From Anisodus tanguticus (Eukaryota; Streptophyta; Magnoliopsida; Solanales; Solanaceae), in assembly GCA_034509755.1 (NCBI GenBank), contig CM067556.1, positions 8,827,501 to 8,891,500 on the forward strand: a DNA stretch of 64,000 bases, in the 5' to 3' direction. The stretch's first letter is position 1, and each line of letters opens with the position of its first letter. The position numbers and the translations under genes were made by a program. This document shows, piece after piece, positions 1-15,400 of the stretch. The notes under the pieces are model-generated. The model did not search any database. It was not told where the DNA came from and saw only the letters and a program-made list of their open reading frames with translations.

Positions 1-482
1 AGCTTTTGAAAGATTTTAGTTGTTCTATTTAGTTCTTTCCAGTGTACCACAAAAAAAAACATTCCTCTGTTCGCTTCCTTTTGTGAAGAATAGTATAGCT
101 ATATATCTAGACATGAAAGACAAAGGGTAAGGTAATAACAAGGTACAGCAGGATGACATTTAAAATTTGTGTAATCTTAACAAAGCAACAACAAATCTAA
201 TAACCACCTATAATGTGAGGTAATGTTGGACACCACAATTGCAGAAAATAGCTGCTTCTGTTTATTTCATTTCCTCTGCTTCTTAGGCATTAATGATTTA
301 CTGTCTCTGTTCTTGACATTTCATTATCCTTTCAGAATTGTTTTATATTGTTCATAAGAACTCTGTTGGCTGATTATACGAGTTTGCACAAAAAACTAAC
401 AGAGCATAAAATCAAAATTGCTCAGAGAGTGGAATAAGCTAACATCAGTCACGGTACACCATGGAAACAACTGGCTACTCAC

Positions 483-3400
483 TCTGCAGCAAAAACTCTT
501 GTTCGATATCTGAGGTGCTTGTCCCTAGGAGGATAGGCAATGGGATGATTGCTTCCATAACCTTGAAAGGTTCGGTTTTGGGAGCTAGACACCATGTTCT
601 CATCATCATCTCCAATATTCAGTCCAGTGTCACCATCCAGACCACTTGAAGAATCATTCTGTGAACTGTCACTTGTGCTGATCACTCTTGAAGATGATGA
701 AAGAATCTAGGCACAATAAATAATTTCAGTGAAGCATTTTGATCACCACCATAAAACACTAGAAAAAACAAGAAAAGGAAGCTTAACGCGCCATGTGACA
801 AAAGCAATAATACTAGACAGGCAAGGAATAGATCGAGGAGAGCATAAATGCTTGACTCAGGGCTATGAATTACAGGCAGTAATATGATAACTGGTATAAC
901 TTGCGACATAATCCTTGAATAAGATCATAAATATTTAACAGAGGAGTTTCAGAGAATCAATTTACCCTGTCCACTCTAGCGTAATTTTAGAAAATGTAAA
1001 ATGGTTTTATCTGATGACTGCAATCTTTCAATTTTCAGAATAGCTTAACTAGTTCCAGAAGATGTTGGCCAGATGAAGAATCAGTGGGCAATACAGATGA
1101 TAAATTACCATGTTGCGGCAAATTGATAGCCATTGCGATGGCCGTGATGGACATGATGCATAAAGCAATCGCATAACTGTGGTCCGTGCTAAGCTTCCAA
1201 TCCTGCAAAAGTTGGAAGAATTCTAAGTAAGGCGCAAGATTAGTACACAAAACTTCGAAAGCATCAACTTACAGGTAAAGGGAAAAAAGTTAAGACAATT
1301 AAAGCAAAAAGGTGTAGCAAACAAAAGCAAATGTAAATCTATCCAGGTAAGATTAGTATAGAGCACTTGGACAGGAAGCTAGTAACAAAAAAGAAATACA
1401 GCAAACACTTTTCATGGGGGTAAAGAAGAAGATGCACGGTAACAAAAACTAGTTTCATTTAAATAGCTACTTCCTTAGACCCAGTATATGAAGCTATCAA
1501 TATTTTGGGAGTCAGCTATTATTTCTTTGACTACAATTTTCTCAAAAATTACACTAGTTAAAAATTTGGAAGTTGGTTATGTTGTCCTTGTATCTGAATC
1601 TATAACTCATATCCTGAAAAAGAAAAGCAAGGCCAGATGCTAGACCTAAAACTAATAAAGCCAACCCAAACAAACTGAGAGAGAGGAAGCAACAACCAAA
1701 TTAGACAACAATTAAGGGAGATAAGGGTTAGGACCAGCTTGTGTGGGCATAATCAACTTACTCAGCATCAGTCTCCTCATCCAGCATATGGAACAATGTA
1801 TCTTCTATATGTTCATTCATGATGGACCCCTGCATAAAATCAAGCATTTGTATTAAGATATAGTGCAAAGCAGACAAATTGGAACTTGGAAACTGTAGGA
1901 GTGAATTGAAAATAGATCTCCTGAAATTTCAATATTTAGTGCTCTTCATAAACTCTTCTCGAGTACACATTAAATTTCTCATTTGAAGAGTTTGTTCTTA
2001 GCAGTATCATTTTCACATGTTGTGTTTTCAGCAAAGCCTCCCTAACAGGCACAACAGGATTTCAACCAAGATCCAAAAGGTTGGAAGCATATAACTTGGC
2101 TGACGATTTTAATGGGCTCTTCTGAATACAGGGAACGGCCTGTGTTCTCTTATTGTTTACTTTTCTTGAGGTAAAATATTTATTTACCCACACACATTTA
2201 CTGGCTTTTGATAGGTCCTGGTAAGATAACACACTTGACTCAATTCCAGAAATGGTCATGAATGAAAGGGAAAAAAGAAACAAATTTTGGAGGCTAAAAT
2301 AGCTCAGCACAACTACATTGATAGATTACTGCAGCTGCGAGAGCAAAATAACACAAATTGCAGTGTTAGTGCAGCTGTGCTGTAAAAGTGTACAGTTATA
2401 ACTACACCAAGATTAAAGAATGACAATGAAGCTGCACCAGAATACACCCAGAAGGTGGATCTAAGGCCAGCGCATATGTGCTAGTAACGACTGCACATGC
2501 ACCATAGTTCAGCAGAAAAAGAAGGTTTCTTCTGGATTCAGAATGTTTTTAATTCTGTCGAGATTCTTGGGAGGACTACTTAAGGACGCCAAGAGAATGT
2601 ACAGTGCATGCTTCGAGAGGAGATGAAAGTTTGACGAAGAAGATTAACCTTGTTATATGCAACAACAAAAAACTCATTCCTTTCACCTGTTCTCTGGATT
2701 TCGTCAATGAATACTTGTAGTCTCTTGGTGTTTTTAGTTCCATACCTGGATATATACTTTGGATAGGGTTAAAGGGATCTGAACCCCATTTGATGTTGAT
2801 GGTTTGCTCTTGAGGATTTTCAAGTATTTAGACTTTTAAAGAGTATATTTTGTTGCCTATAACACCATATTCCTGTTTAACATAAATTTGAACAGAGTAG
2901 TAGTGTTTCTAGAGCTTAAGCAATTAATTTGATTCTTGATTATTAGCCTGGCTTGATTAGTATTTTTGCAAACGATATAGTAAAAAACAAAGAGGTTCAA
3001 AGCATAAAACTGCTTTAGATCCGTCCATATCTCTGACAATTTGCAAAGCCCAGCCTTAAGCCATCAAAATATCTAAAGCACAAGATGGCACAAGTCCACA
3101 GTCAAATTACTTACTGCATCCTTTTCAATGAGATGTCTCAGAGTGGATAGAGCTAAACGTCGCAGTGTTGGCTGTTGTAAATGAAATTCAGATGTTTCAG
3201 TACTCACAACATTATCCAAGAAAGGAGTCACACCCAGACCCCCCCCCCCCCCCCCCCACTTTTTCCAAGGGAGAGAAAACACTACCTGTCTTGATGATAG
3301 AGTTGGGAGCAGTGTTTGCACATTGTAATGCACAGTAACAGCTTGTGGTGCAAAAAGAACTAGCTGCTGACTGAATCGGACATTCCTTCAAATTAACAAG

Positions 3401-6400
3401 AAAAGTAAAATAAAACCCAAACACTCAAGAAACTCAACAGGAATATTCATCAAATGAACTTTCATGTGCCCGTGAGACCTAAACCACACTGGTCTCGAAC
3501 TTCTTATTTGGTTTATAGATTCAAAAAGGGGACAAATATATGAATAACAAGTGGCCATACTCATAAAGTGTTGCAGTCTCTTGCCGGGAGCTGACCTCTG
3601 CAATGACAGACTGAAGGAAAACACATGATTAGAACGAAACTGGAAAAAAAATTTATAAATCTAGTAAACAAAAAAGAATCAGTGCTACTGAAGTAAAAGC
3701 CAATTCAAAATATTGAAAGACATATATGCTAACAAACTCAATATGGAGTATCAGATTTATTCGCTGCATGCATTACTCGGGGAACATATTTTATACCTAT
3801 TAAATAACTTGTTATTATGGAGATCATAATAGTGATAGTGATCCGTGACAAGCAGACACGGTTTCCATATCCATGTAATAGAAAACAAATTAAAGACCTC
3901 TAGGTATGTTTAAAGACGGCATGCTAATAGGTCGTTCTGTCCAGTGATCCAGCTTTTAGTAGATTTTTTATCTCATAATCTCAATGTACACTAGGATAAT
4001 TCGGCAGAAACCCCATATTTTATATAATAGGCTAGATTACAATGAATACTTTTAGGACAAATACAGCTAACAAGGAAGTTGTTCCCCTCTTTTTCATGTA
4101 TTTATCTCTTGATAAGAGTATGATGGATCATAGTTCTTACCAGAGAAATTCCTTGGACTTGAGGACACATACTCTTTTTTTTAATGGTAAATAACATATT
4201 GTATAAAATATTTGCAATAAGCCAGTGCAACAGGCATAATTACAAGCTATTCAAACTAACTATTGCGTCTACATTAAAAGCATAATTTTCGTGGTTCAGT
4301 AAAATACAATAAAAACCTACAAATTAAACATACCCGTATCCCTAACCAAATTTGACACTTCTACTTGCGCTCATGTCACAAGTAACATAAAAACCCCATA
4401 ATTACATATATGTTCTTGTGTAGTGATACTTAATGACTAATAGTATCTATTTAAAAATCCATCCACCTTTTTCTGCAAAAAAGATAGTCAGGTGTATTTC
4501 ATTTATACTTCTGAGTTTATCTGACCAGATAATCGCCAAAAGATAGATGGTTGACATGACAGAGACAAAGCTCAAAGTTGATAGTTTGACGCACATTCAA
4601 ACACACAAAAACGATGTGAAATATTAATAAATTGAAAGTCTTAATACACACACACGTTAAGACTTTCACACATCTTTATTTTCAATAACAGACAATGAAA
4701 TAGGCCAGAAATATGATTGAAATTGTAAATATTGATTTCATAACAAATAGTACGGCAAACTTCAACGAACATGACGAGTTTAACGAATGTATAGAGACTT
4801 ATGATACAATTGTAACCCATATGTAATACTTTCATTTATCCAATACAATATACTTAGTTGCACATATGAGACCAAAAAAAAAGGTAGTAAAGAAATGACA
4901 TAAATGTTTCTCAATTCTAAAAACTTGTTAATCTCATAAAGTTTGCTTAACACTAAACTAGCTTTCTAGCATATGCATGTGAGTTTTGGGAAGTTCTTGC
5001 ACTTTTGTTTTCTCAAGGTATGGCTGACATCTTTTTATAGATCATTTATACGGATTTAAGCTTATAGATTGAGTTGACTAACCTTGCAGCGCGAGAAAAA
5101 AATGCTTCCAGGGGAAAGTTCGGGACCAAGGACAGCAACAATAGCATTTATAAGGCGGCCCACTGACTGCTGCAGGTTAGTCGAACCAATCTCATTTGAC
5201 AACAGAATATCCATGGCAAGGCTAAGTGTCGCCTGAAAGTAAAAGAAGATTGGAAACTTCAGATATAAACAAAAAGTTGAATTAGAACCTAGAGGTGCCA
5301 AATAACAAATATAGCTTCTTGCCTATCATATCAGAGGGTAACCTCTTGCCGCACCGTGAACATCAAAACAACAAAATGGCTAATAAAAAGGAAGTTATAA
5401 CATATCAGGCAGAGAAGCTTTAAAGGCCCAAAAGTGAACTCAAGAAAATTGCTGGATCAATAATTCATCTTGAACAGGCTTCAATAGGAGCAACGAGGAA
5501 GGATGATCACCCACTTACAAATCTCAAGATGACACAAAATCAAATGCTCTGGAAAACAGAGCAACAAAATAGTAGAGTGAACAAAAGATGTGGCACCCAA
5601 GGGTGTGGCCTAGTGGTCGATGAAGTGGGTTGAGAATCATGAGATCTCAGGTTGAAATTTGCTCCCAGCATTGACAAAAACACTAGGTGATTTCTTCCTA
5701 TATGTCCTAGCCTTAGTGAACAGAGTTACATGGTACCTGTTGCTAGTGGGAGGTGGCACATATCCCGTGGAATTAGCCGAGGTGTGCGAGTGCTGGCCCA
5801 GACACCACGGTTATAAAAAAATGTGTCTCTGAATGAAGGTAGCCAAGTAAATTTTTAATGGATTTATTAACGAAACGCGTTTGTTGATAGCCAATGGTGG
5901 TTCCTTCTTCAAAACTGTAAATCTAGACTTTTTCCACTAGATCCAACATGATAATTAGTTTCTTGATAAATAACATTCTCAAGAGAGAGCCATAAGCAGC
6001 TGGCTGAAGTTTGAGAGTTTCCAGCATTTATCACTTTATTCAAGAGATACTTCTGACCTCCAATAAATCAGAAGATGGATAACTGATGTTAGCCATGATA
6101 ATCCAAAAAAGTGGATACCTGATGCTCACAGAAACACCGATGCATCATATTCAGAGAATATGGTTACCTGAACATGAGAAACATAGGACAATCCAGCAGC
6201 CTCCACAGTCAACAGTAGACCATGCAAAGACCAAATTTGTAAGCCAGTGTTTGAACTTTTAGCCAGAGAAGAAAGAGAATTAACAGTAGCAGGAACCAAA
6301 CTTGACAATGCAATTCCCCCTGCGCTGTAAGAAAGATTAGTAGAATGAGGACTTCGAAAACTAACAAGCAACAATTCAAACAGCATACTCAGATAGACCT

Positions 6401-9400
6401 CATAGCAAGGGAAGATAATTTTAATTTCCAGAATGCATTATAATCAGACAATCAGCTATTCCCATTACACATTTATTCACTTTAAATACTGATTTGCACA
6501 TCAATTTCATATGCTGCCTCATGGACAAGCAGAATTATGGTGCACTTATAGTTGAAACACTCAGCATAATTACCAACATCAAAGATCTGTTCTTTGGTGG
6601 GAAGGGGAGAAAGAAAGTAAACAGTAGCATTTCCAGATTATCAGAAGTAGTGGGAGAGATGTTCATGTAAGAAAGGTAAATGCTAAGTTGCATGACCCGA
6701 GCTTACCTGCGATGAATGCAACCAAGTGACAGAGCAACTGAACAAGCATAGTTTGAATCTACAGCTGAATTTATATCACCAAGGAGCACTCTTGTCTGCA
6801 ATGACACGTACCAGTTGGAATTACAACAGAAGATGGGCACATATTGGATAATTAAGGTTCTTAGGGACTCATCGGATAATTAAGGTTCTTAGGGATTCAA
6901 TAACACTAGTTGTTGCATCACACTAACTCAGAAAGCTGTCCTAGAACCAGGAGGTCATGAAAAGATACAAATGGAACTTACCAATCTGGCAGTAAACACA
7001 TCGTTTCCTAGACGAGCTAATAGACCAAGTCCTTCAGATGATGCTCTGCGCTGAGAAGCACATATGTCACCCTCAGCCAGAATGCTCTGTCAAGGTAAAC
7101 ATCCAAATCTCAGAAACGCTGAAAAGGGTAAAGGCAATAGCACCAAAATAGCATTAAAAAGTGAAGAACCTGAAAGATAGACTGTGCCAAACTAAGTACT
7201 TCCAATGGTAAGGGTTCAGGACGTAAAGCAAGCAAGGCCTGTGAGGAAGGCAAACACAAGGGAAGCAGATGTAAGGCATGTACACTCCAGATAAGCCAGA
7301 AAAAGTCTAAATATTTAGATCACCTTCAGGCCAGATAGCAGGCCCACACATATGTTTGTAACACTGGTTGCATGCCATGCTTGTTTCTTTCCAGCTCTCA
7401 GACACTGCTCAACCATTTCTAGGAGTGAGAGCATTCCACCAACATCCTGGGAGGAATAATAGCATGCTAAGTTGCAAGCTTACAGTGTCTCCATATCTAC
7501 TTGTCAACCATATTTGCTTACCTCGGAAGCAAATATGTTGCCAAAACAGAGGAGCTTCTGATTCACTAACATTTTGCTTATAGTCTCCGGCTTCATGATC
7601 AGTAACATGTATTAGTAATGGATATTAAACAAGGGGGGAAATTGAAAACCTCTTCATGTCTTCTGATGTTATATGGCGTCAAGCAAATTATAATTTTCCT
7701 TGACAGTCAATCTCTTCATATTCTTTACCTTAGGAAAGCTCGGAAGCTCTTTATCCCATACACATGGTACTAGACCATCTTTTCCACCTTGAAATGAGCG
7801 AAGTTCATCCTCAAACAAATCCCTGGTTGAACAATCAACAAGTTGAATGACTAATTTCTTCACTGGATTATAACTACCAAGTCAGAAGGAGACAACATTT
7901 GGTATGATGTGCACATCATTAACCATACCCATGATTGAGAATACAAAGTTACTCCAACAGAAATACCAAATGATCCATAGAAAGAAAGGAACATGTTTCA
8001 TATTTTAGTGCCAAGTACCTGCCAGGGTTCCAAGGACCCAACCAAGCATCTCTTTTGTCTAACAGCACCCGCAAGCATGAACTTTCCTCACATTTAGAAG
8101 CTTCCCTGTCCCAAAAAGAAAAAGAATAATGAAATTGCTCTTCCAAAAATGAAAAGAAAAAGAGGAACATACATGCCCTTGTAGAAAAGAAATGGAGTGA
8201 CCCTGCCAGGGAAATACATAGCTGTATCACAGCTGATGAGCTGGATCAGACATTCACCTATAAGGAGTTGCACATATCTGAATAAGACGGGCATGGTCTC
8301 TTCGATATGCAGTTGGATCTGAAATTGACTGATAGGCTATCAGTGTCTTGATGATAAATATGTCTGATGCCTGTTTGACACTCATTTGGTCTTTGGCTGC
8401 CAACAGCAATATATATGATAGAGCCCTATATTAACAAATTCCACAAACATAAGTGACAGCCGCGTAAGAGTTTTCATGCAAAAACATATATAAGATACTT
8501 TGTTTCACATGTATCATTACCTACTGAGATATAGCAAAATCGGTTCAAGTAAGATCCCCTTGTTCACAGCACCAGAAGAGACAAAACTCTTTATGAATGC
8601 TGTCAATGCATCCACTGCAGCAGACCATACACTACAAATGGAAAAAAAAAAGAGCTTCACAAAGTCATAGATAGCCGCAGACTTCACAAAACTACATGAA
8701 AGTTTTATGAAATAAAATTGTGCAGCAACACAAAGTGACATTTACTCACCATTTATAAAGTACACAATGCGCAATTAAAAACATAACGACAGAGAAGTTT
8801 AGAAATTACAATATCCAGCAGAGCATCAAATATTATCTGCTTTCCTAACAAACATATTTCAACAATAGAAATAAAACTACACCTCATCCCAAAATTAGGT
8901 GAGTAAAATATATGAATTGTCTCTATCCGTTTCACTGCATTTAGGCCTGTTTCATTCACTACTCAATTGCCTTTTAGAAACAATTAGGGATTCTCTTAAA
9001 GTAGGGATTATTTGAATTTCACACCTATCCCCACAATGCAATACAATCTCTAGCAAAATTTAAATATTCCTGAATATAGCAAGTGCGTCAATAACATCCA
9101 GACCTAAGAAAGCTAGTTGGTATCAACTCTACAGGTACTTTGCTTCCATTGTGTTCTCTAGCAAAACTTAAATATTCCTGAATATAGCAAGTGCGTCAAT
9201 AACATCCAGACCTAAGAAAGCTAGTTGGTATCAACTCTACAGGTACTTTGCTTCCATTGTGTTCTATTTGCTAAGTTTGCATGAATTCCAAGTAACAAAA
9301 AGAAATATTTCTTGATAACCGAGAAATCTCAAGGACCAAAGACACACAGTTCGGAACAACTCAGTGATAGTGGGCCTGCTCCACTCCTCTACCCTTTCCA

Positions 9401-12400
9401 CTTAAACACCATCCTTCTGTCTGTGGCAAGGTTCGAACCAATGACGTGTGCCTAACCCACACGTCATGTGTTGCGTTATTACCACTGGACCAAAAATGAA
9501 GATGTGGAGGGGGGTTTCCTGGAGAAAGATATTGACAATAGTTCATCGGAGTGAGATGGAGAGAGTAATCAATCGAATAAGAAGAAATAACATAAATGGG
9601 GCTGGAATCTGGATTTGTTTGAATATGTGTGTACATAATATATGTATGTATCTTCTTCCTCCACATCAACACTGCTGACAATAGAACTAGCTAACCAGAA
9701 CGAGAAGTATGGCCTTCAGGCATCATCAAGCTGGTAAGGTTTGATAGGGATATAATGTTCACCCACAAATCTCTTTTCATATCTGAACTCTCCCATTTGG
9801 TGCATTACATGCAAGCAAGACAATAAGGCTCAAGGACATCTATTCCTGCATCCACTCTCTTACAAGTAACATTTCATCGTTAGGTATTCCCTATAAACCA
9901 AATCTGACTTCTTCAATCTTGAAGTTCATTTTTTGTCATTATTTTCTGGCTATTGGCACATTTGACAGCAAAAAGCCCAGAAGACATATGCAGCACCTTT
10001 AGCTGTTTATCTGTCTCAATAGAGCATGACAATAAATCTCTCATAGTTATCGTATCCATCCATCTAATGTGGGTTAGAGTTGTGATACTGGCTTATCCAA
10101 AATGTAGGTTATCTAGGCTGACTAAAATGATATTGAACAGTATATATGCACACAAGGTCACCATGTCATTACCAAGATGCAATTTTTCCTAAAATCCTAC
10201 CAAACTATTAATAAATATTTCTATATCGTTTAACATATCTTTTTTTAGGAAAAAATACACTTGGCAGTTGGCAGTTGGCAGTTGGCAGATTAGATATGTT
10301 ATTTACATATGGCAGGTTAGGTATGTCAAATTAATATAACTTAAGATATTTAACCTGCCATGTATAAGTTTTCCTCAAATTTTACATATCTAACCTTATA
10401 TTAGATTGGAGATCATTTGTTTCACTGATATGGTGTTCTGGATTTCCTTGAAATGCGGAAGCCCATAAAGAAAGAATATCAAAAACTTGATCCTCAAGTT
10501 CCTGCATCAAATGAAGCAGCACCATGAGAAACAAAAGAGGAGAAATTATATCTACAAAACCAATTACTGTACCTCTTTTGGCATGCATGCAAGCAGTGAG
10601 GATAACAGCATCCATCCAGCCTCCTTCTCAACGGCTGCTGCCATAGGATTCCGACTTGATTCCAGTATCATTTTCTTAGACAGTTCAACTACTGATCTGG
10701 GCAAACTGCATAAGGTCCCAAAGAAAAAACAAGAAAAGATAAAGAACAGTATGAAAGGACATAAATACACTGGTAACAACCATAAAAATGCCTTTGATGG
10801 AAAGATAAGGAGGCTGAGATAATAGTTGTAGCGACCGAGATAATGATAAATCAAGAAAAAAAATAGTCTACAATCCTGTCGAATCTGTTTTCAGATACTA
10901 TCTTTGAGTAGTGTTACTTCTGACGCCTAATACCAGAAGGATAGAAACAGGTAACTCAATAAACAAATGATTTTAGAAAGAAAAAAACAGCAGAAAAATA
11001 TTCGAGAAAATATACAGCTTAGTAACATTGTAAACACGAGACAACCATGACACAATGGTACAACTATTATCCATTATTCGTTAGATCAATATGAACGCCT
11101 TAACACATTAAACTATGTATCTCAAATTTCAAGACAACTGCGTACAGATTCAAATTGACAACGAGATTCACTGAGGAATTAGTTAATCTATAGCAACGCG
11201 AAGCCGAAAAGTATGCTTAGCAAGATTTGGAGAAAATAGCTAAATGACCCCCCAACGTATGGCCGGGTTACCAGCTAAACATCTTTACTATTACCCCCCG
11301 AACTGTTTAAAATTGAAACTATTACCTCCCTACAAAGCCAGACCCACATACGAGTTCTTTAGTGACACACACGCGCTTGACACGTGTATATTTCAATTGA
11401 AACTCTTCTAATTTTTATTTTTAATCTATTATTCATTTTTTTTAATTTCCTTGAATTGAGCATCATCATTACGGAGTCAAGCCTTCTCCGTCAACATTTG
11501 CAGTTTCCGATTATCCAGTATAGTCTAGTGGAACCCACATAAGCCAAAAAAGGAAATGACCTTTGTTTCTAACATTCTCTAGCGAAAGATATAGGTTTAT
11601 TTTAGAGCTTCTGTTTTTCCGGTGATTAAAAGTGGTGGTGCTATGGCAGAACTATGGTGGTGCTATGGAGGTTCTAAGGGGTGGCGTTAATGGTGGAACA
11701 GGGATGTTTTAGGGTGGAGAATGTAAAGAAAAAAATTCCGGTGGCGACACAACTCGGCGACGATGGAGCAGAGGGAGAGAGAAGGAGAAAGAGAGCGAAT
11801 CTGATGGCGTCGCTACAATGGAGACCGTCGGAGCAACGCTGTAGCAGCACCGAAACGCACAAGATCCACCGGAAAAATACAAATCCAGCCAAAAACGTTA
11901 TTGGAAAAATTAAAACTCGGACAGATCTGAAAAGATTGGCCAGATCGAAAGAATACAAGTTTGTTCAAGGTTCCTCTAACATTTCCCCCAGCTAGTGATT
12001 GATTATTCAATAACACATTTTTCTTTTTTTTTGCTTTGTTAGTCTTGAAATTAAAATGAGATCTTTGTAAGTGGGTATTTTGTGTTTGATGAGAAATTTG
12101 GTTGAATTGATGGGTTGAGGCTGTTCAAGGATCGCATTTGCAGGTGTGAAATTTACTCAAGGTTCGTGGTCACCGGCCAGTCAGCTATGGAGGCAACAGT
12201 AAGAGGAAGAGGAAAAAAAATACATAGATTTATGAAAAGAAATATTAAAAATAAAATTTTAATGTTTATTTTGGTGCTCACCCTCTCAAAGAGAGTGAAA
12301 TACACTCACCTTCATTCACCTTGCCATGTCAGCATTTAGGGAGGTAATAATTTCAGTTTTAAACAGTTCAGGGGGGTGATAGGACTCCCGTGTAGTAAAG

Positions 12401-15400
12401 GTGTGTAGTTGGTAATCCGGTCATACGTTGGGGGTGCATTTGGCTATTTTCTCGTAAGATTTGCTAAAAACTTTTCAGTCAAATTTCCAGCAATACAAAG
12501 ATTGTAAGCTCTACAATAGATGCTAAATACTGTTTCCTGTCAAATAAATCTTCACACTCTATCCTCCCCAGACCCTAGGTTGTGGGATTTCACTAGGTTG
12601 TTGTTGTTGTTGTACTTCTCCGGGACTCACTTTTCCTGGATAAACCTATGATCGCCCTTAAACAATAATTCAGGTTTGAAATGACAGTCCAATTTATAGC
12701 AATATATTTGCAGTAACATCTTCAGAAATGTTTTATACTATCCCAAAATATTACGTTAATTAGCAGAGATCATGACCTTCAAAGTTTCAACTACAAGACC
12801 AGACTAGTTGTTCATGGATGACTAATCTATGAAAAGTAACGAGATTTCTACAGCTAGTCTATTCCTATTTCAGATTCATTTGCAGATGTACTTTAACCAA
12901 ACAGCAACTCAAAGAGCTATGGAGGAAAACTGAATTTAACACTTTAATCAGAAAAACTGTCCGCACATAAAAGAATCAGCTTAGCAGGTGAGAAATATTT
13001 AAACTTCTCTCAGTTAAGTGGATTGGAGCTTTCTAGGTGTCAGGACTATACAGAATTTCCCAAGGCGTCTATAAATGGGAAGCTCGTATTAATAGTCATA
13101 ACTCGCGTGGAACTGTAAAAGGTTATGCTTTTTTCTTGGGAGAAAGTTGTAAAAGCTTAGACATAAATGTAGGAAGCCATTACCGAGATGGATAACCAAG
13201 AGGTAAATTTGGTGAAATAGACACCAAAGCTGCCAAAACCGCAGCCTGACCATCTAGACATTCCAGTTCATACTGTAGATTAGTTCCCTGTAAATCACAA
13301 GAAAAAATAGACAATTAAACCGATTAGTCCCTGTAATAGGACGCGAGGCACAGGTGGGCTTCAGGAGGAGGAGAGAAATTGTCAGGCATGGGACATAGCT
13401 CCTTTGATTCTAATGTGGGTACTATGGAGAGAGTGGAATAGGGGAGCTTTTGAAGGAGCGAAAATGAATTAATACAGCTGAGGCTTTGTTTTGGTTTTTG
13501 GTCAATTTTTATGCACCCACGAGATCCCTATTATAGTGAGATGAAGGGATATCATTTGCACATAACCATATTTCCATGCTAGGTCCTCTACTTATTATAT
13601 ACTTCTTGTATACCGGGCTATACCGTACTAGCAATAAAATTATAATCTTATCCCCAGAAATAGTAATACCAAAGGAGAGATGATGATGATGAATGAATCC
13701 CTAGCACAGAAATCTTCTACCATTTTTCCAGAATGGAAGCAGCAGAAAACCTTCTGTTTGTTTTTAATTGGACAACTCATCTAGATCTGAGCAGTGGAAT
13801 CTTTTACTTTAGGCAAGTAAATAATTCCATTAAATTCGCCTAGGTATAAGATCAAACCTAGTTCTTCAGAAGATGGAGAAGAATGTAATATCAGAAACAC
13901 AGACTCCTCAGTGACACAATCAAACAAAAAGTAAGTGTTTGCTCCCTAATCTCAGGACATGCTTCAGTGTGTTTATCAGTGAGCAGGGAGAGAGCCTTTA
14001 AGCAAAAAATAGAGAATGCAACCAAAAACACCCAAAAAAAGGGCAGCCTGAACCTTACTACAGTCTTTCTCAAACAAAATCTCCCAAGTGAGCTGAGCAG
14101 ACCCAAAAGTTTTACCTCTTTAATACAACTAAAAACACAAAAAATAGTGGGAAAAGGGGTAATTGTTGAAAACCGCCCAAACAGATTTCAGTGTTCGAAT
14201 GTTTTTTTCTCTTTTGATCAGTATTTCAGAGTTGTAATTTTGACATCAAATATTTCTATTATGTTTATATTTTAAAGCCAAACAGCAAATGGTTGAATTG
14301 TATGCTGAAAACTTTAGTCAACCCCCCAAATACATGGAAGTTTATTATCTAAATAGGTTGTTACTACCTACAACAACAAAGATGAGGACCACGTTTGGGT
14401 GGAATCTTAAGGGTCCATTGCTTATGATGGTAAGAGAAGGAAGTGAATGGAAACAATAAGCCAGCATATCATAATCAGACTGAGAGATGTATTAAATTTC
14501 TTATTAATTTTTCTTGTTTCCTCCTTATTCCTCAAACCAATAATCCAGAAAGAGCTATCACCTAGTCTTCATAATTAAGTAAGAAGGTACCACAAGCAAT
14601 GAAAAGCAGCAATTTCTGCATAGGATCTTGAACATGTAAAAAAGAGTGATATGATGTAGAAATGATAAGCCGACAACCATTAAGTAGGCACCACAGAGAA
14701 CCAAAACCCATATAGGCTCGGTAACACTTCTAACAAATGTCAAGACTAAAACATATCTAGGATAATGGAACAAAAATATAAAGGACTGAAACACGTTTCT
14801 TTAGTAATGGTCAGTCAGCAGAAACCTAAGCCACTTGTAGCTTTAGCTAACTATTTAGATCATTTCCATGATGTGGAAGGATTAGACTATTATATCATTG
14901 CTTAGTTGTTGGAAATTGGACTTCTCTTTTCATTTCTTTTTTCTTTTCCAGAGGCCCTCTGACTAAGTGGATTTTACATGGAGAAAATAACTGAAGGTAT
15001 ATAAGACTTGGAGCACGTCTTCAAGGGGAAACCCTTCCTTTTTAATCGTTTTATTAGAAGAAGGGTCAAATAATTTCTCAAAGTAGTACTCACAGTAATG
15101 CGTACCCAACTTCAAATGTACACAGTATGCACACATTACGCATACAGATCTGAAGGTTAAAATACTTCAAAAAGATATACAACAGCGAAACAAAATGTTG
15201 TCAATCACCTTGATGACACGGACAAGATAGCAGTATCATGCCAAAAAACTGAAAGGCCATATTGAGTTTGTCAGATAAGAAAAACCAACTCAACAGAAAC
15301 ACATCTTGAGGAACTTTTTGATGAAAATGCAAAGACACGCCTTAAGGAATTTAAATCGAGGTCTTATTGAAAGTGGAACGTATAATACTCTCTTTTTTCA

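Noticed and set aside
1035..1250. 71-codon minus-strand frame (MCTNLAPYLEF...)
   Set aside because: Out-of-frame shadow: the true SWEETIE exon 1109-1202 uses another frame (IGSLARTTVMRLLYASCPSR).
9364..9500. Possible tRNA gene with perfect box B GGTTCGAACC
   Set aside because: No closed acceptor stem or standard anticodon arm could be formed; the box spacing and flanks fit a SINE head.
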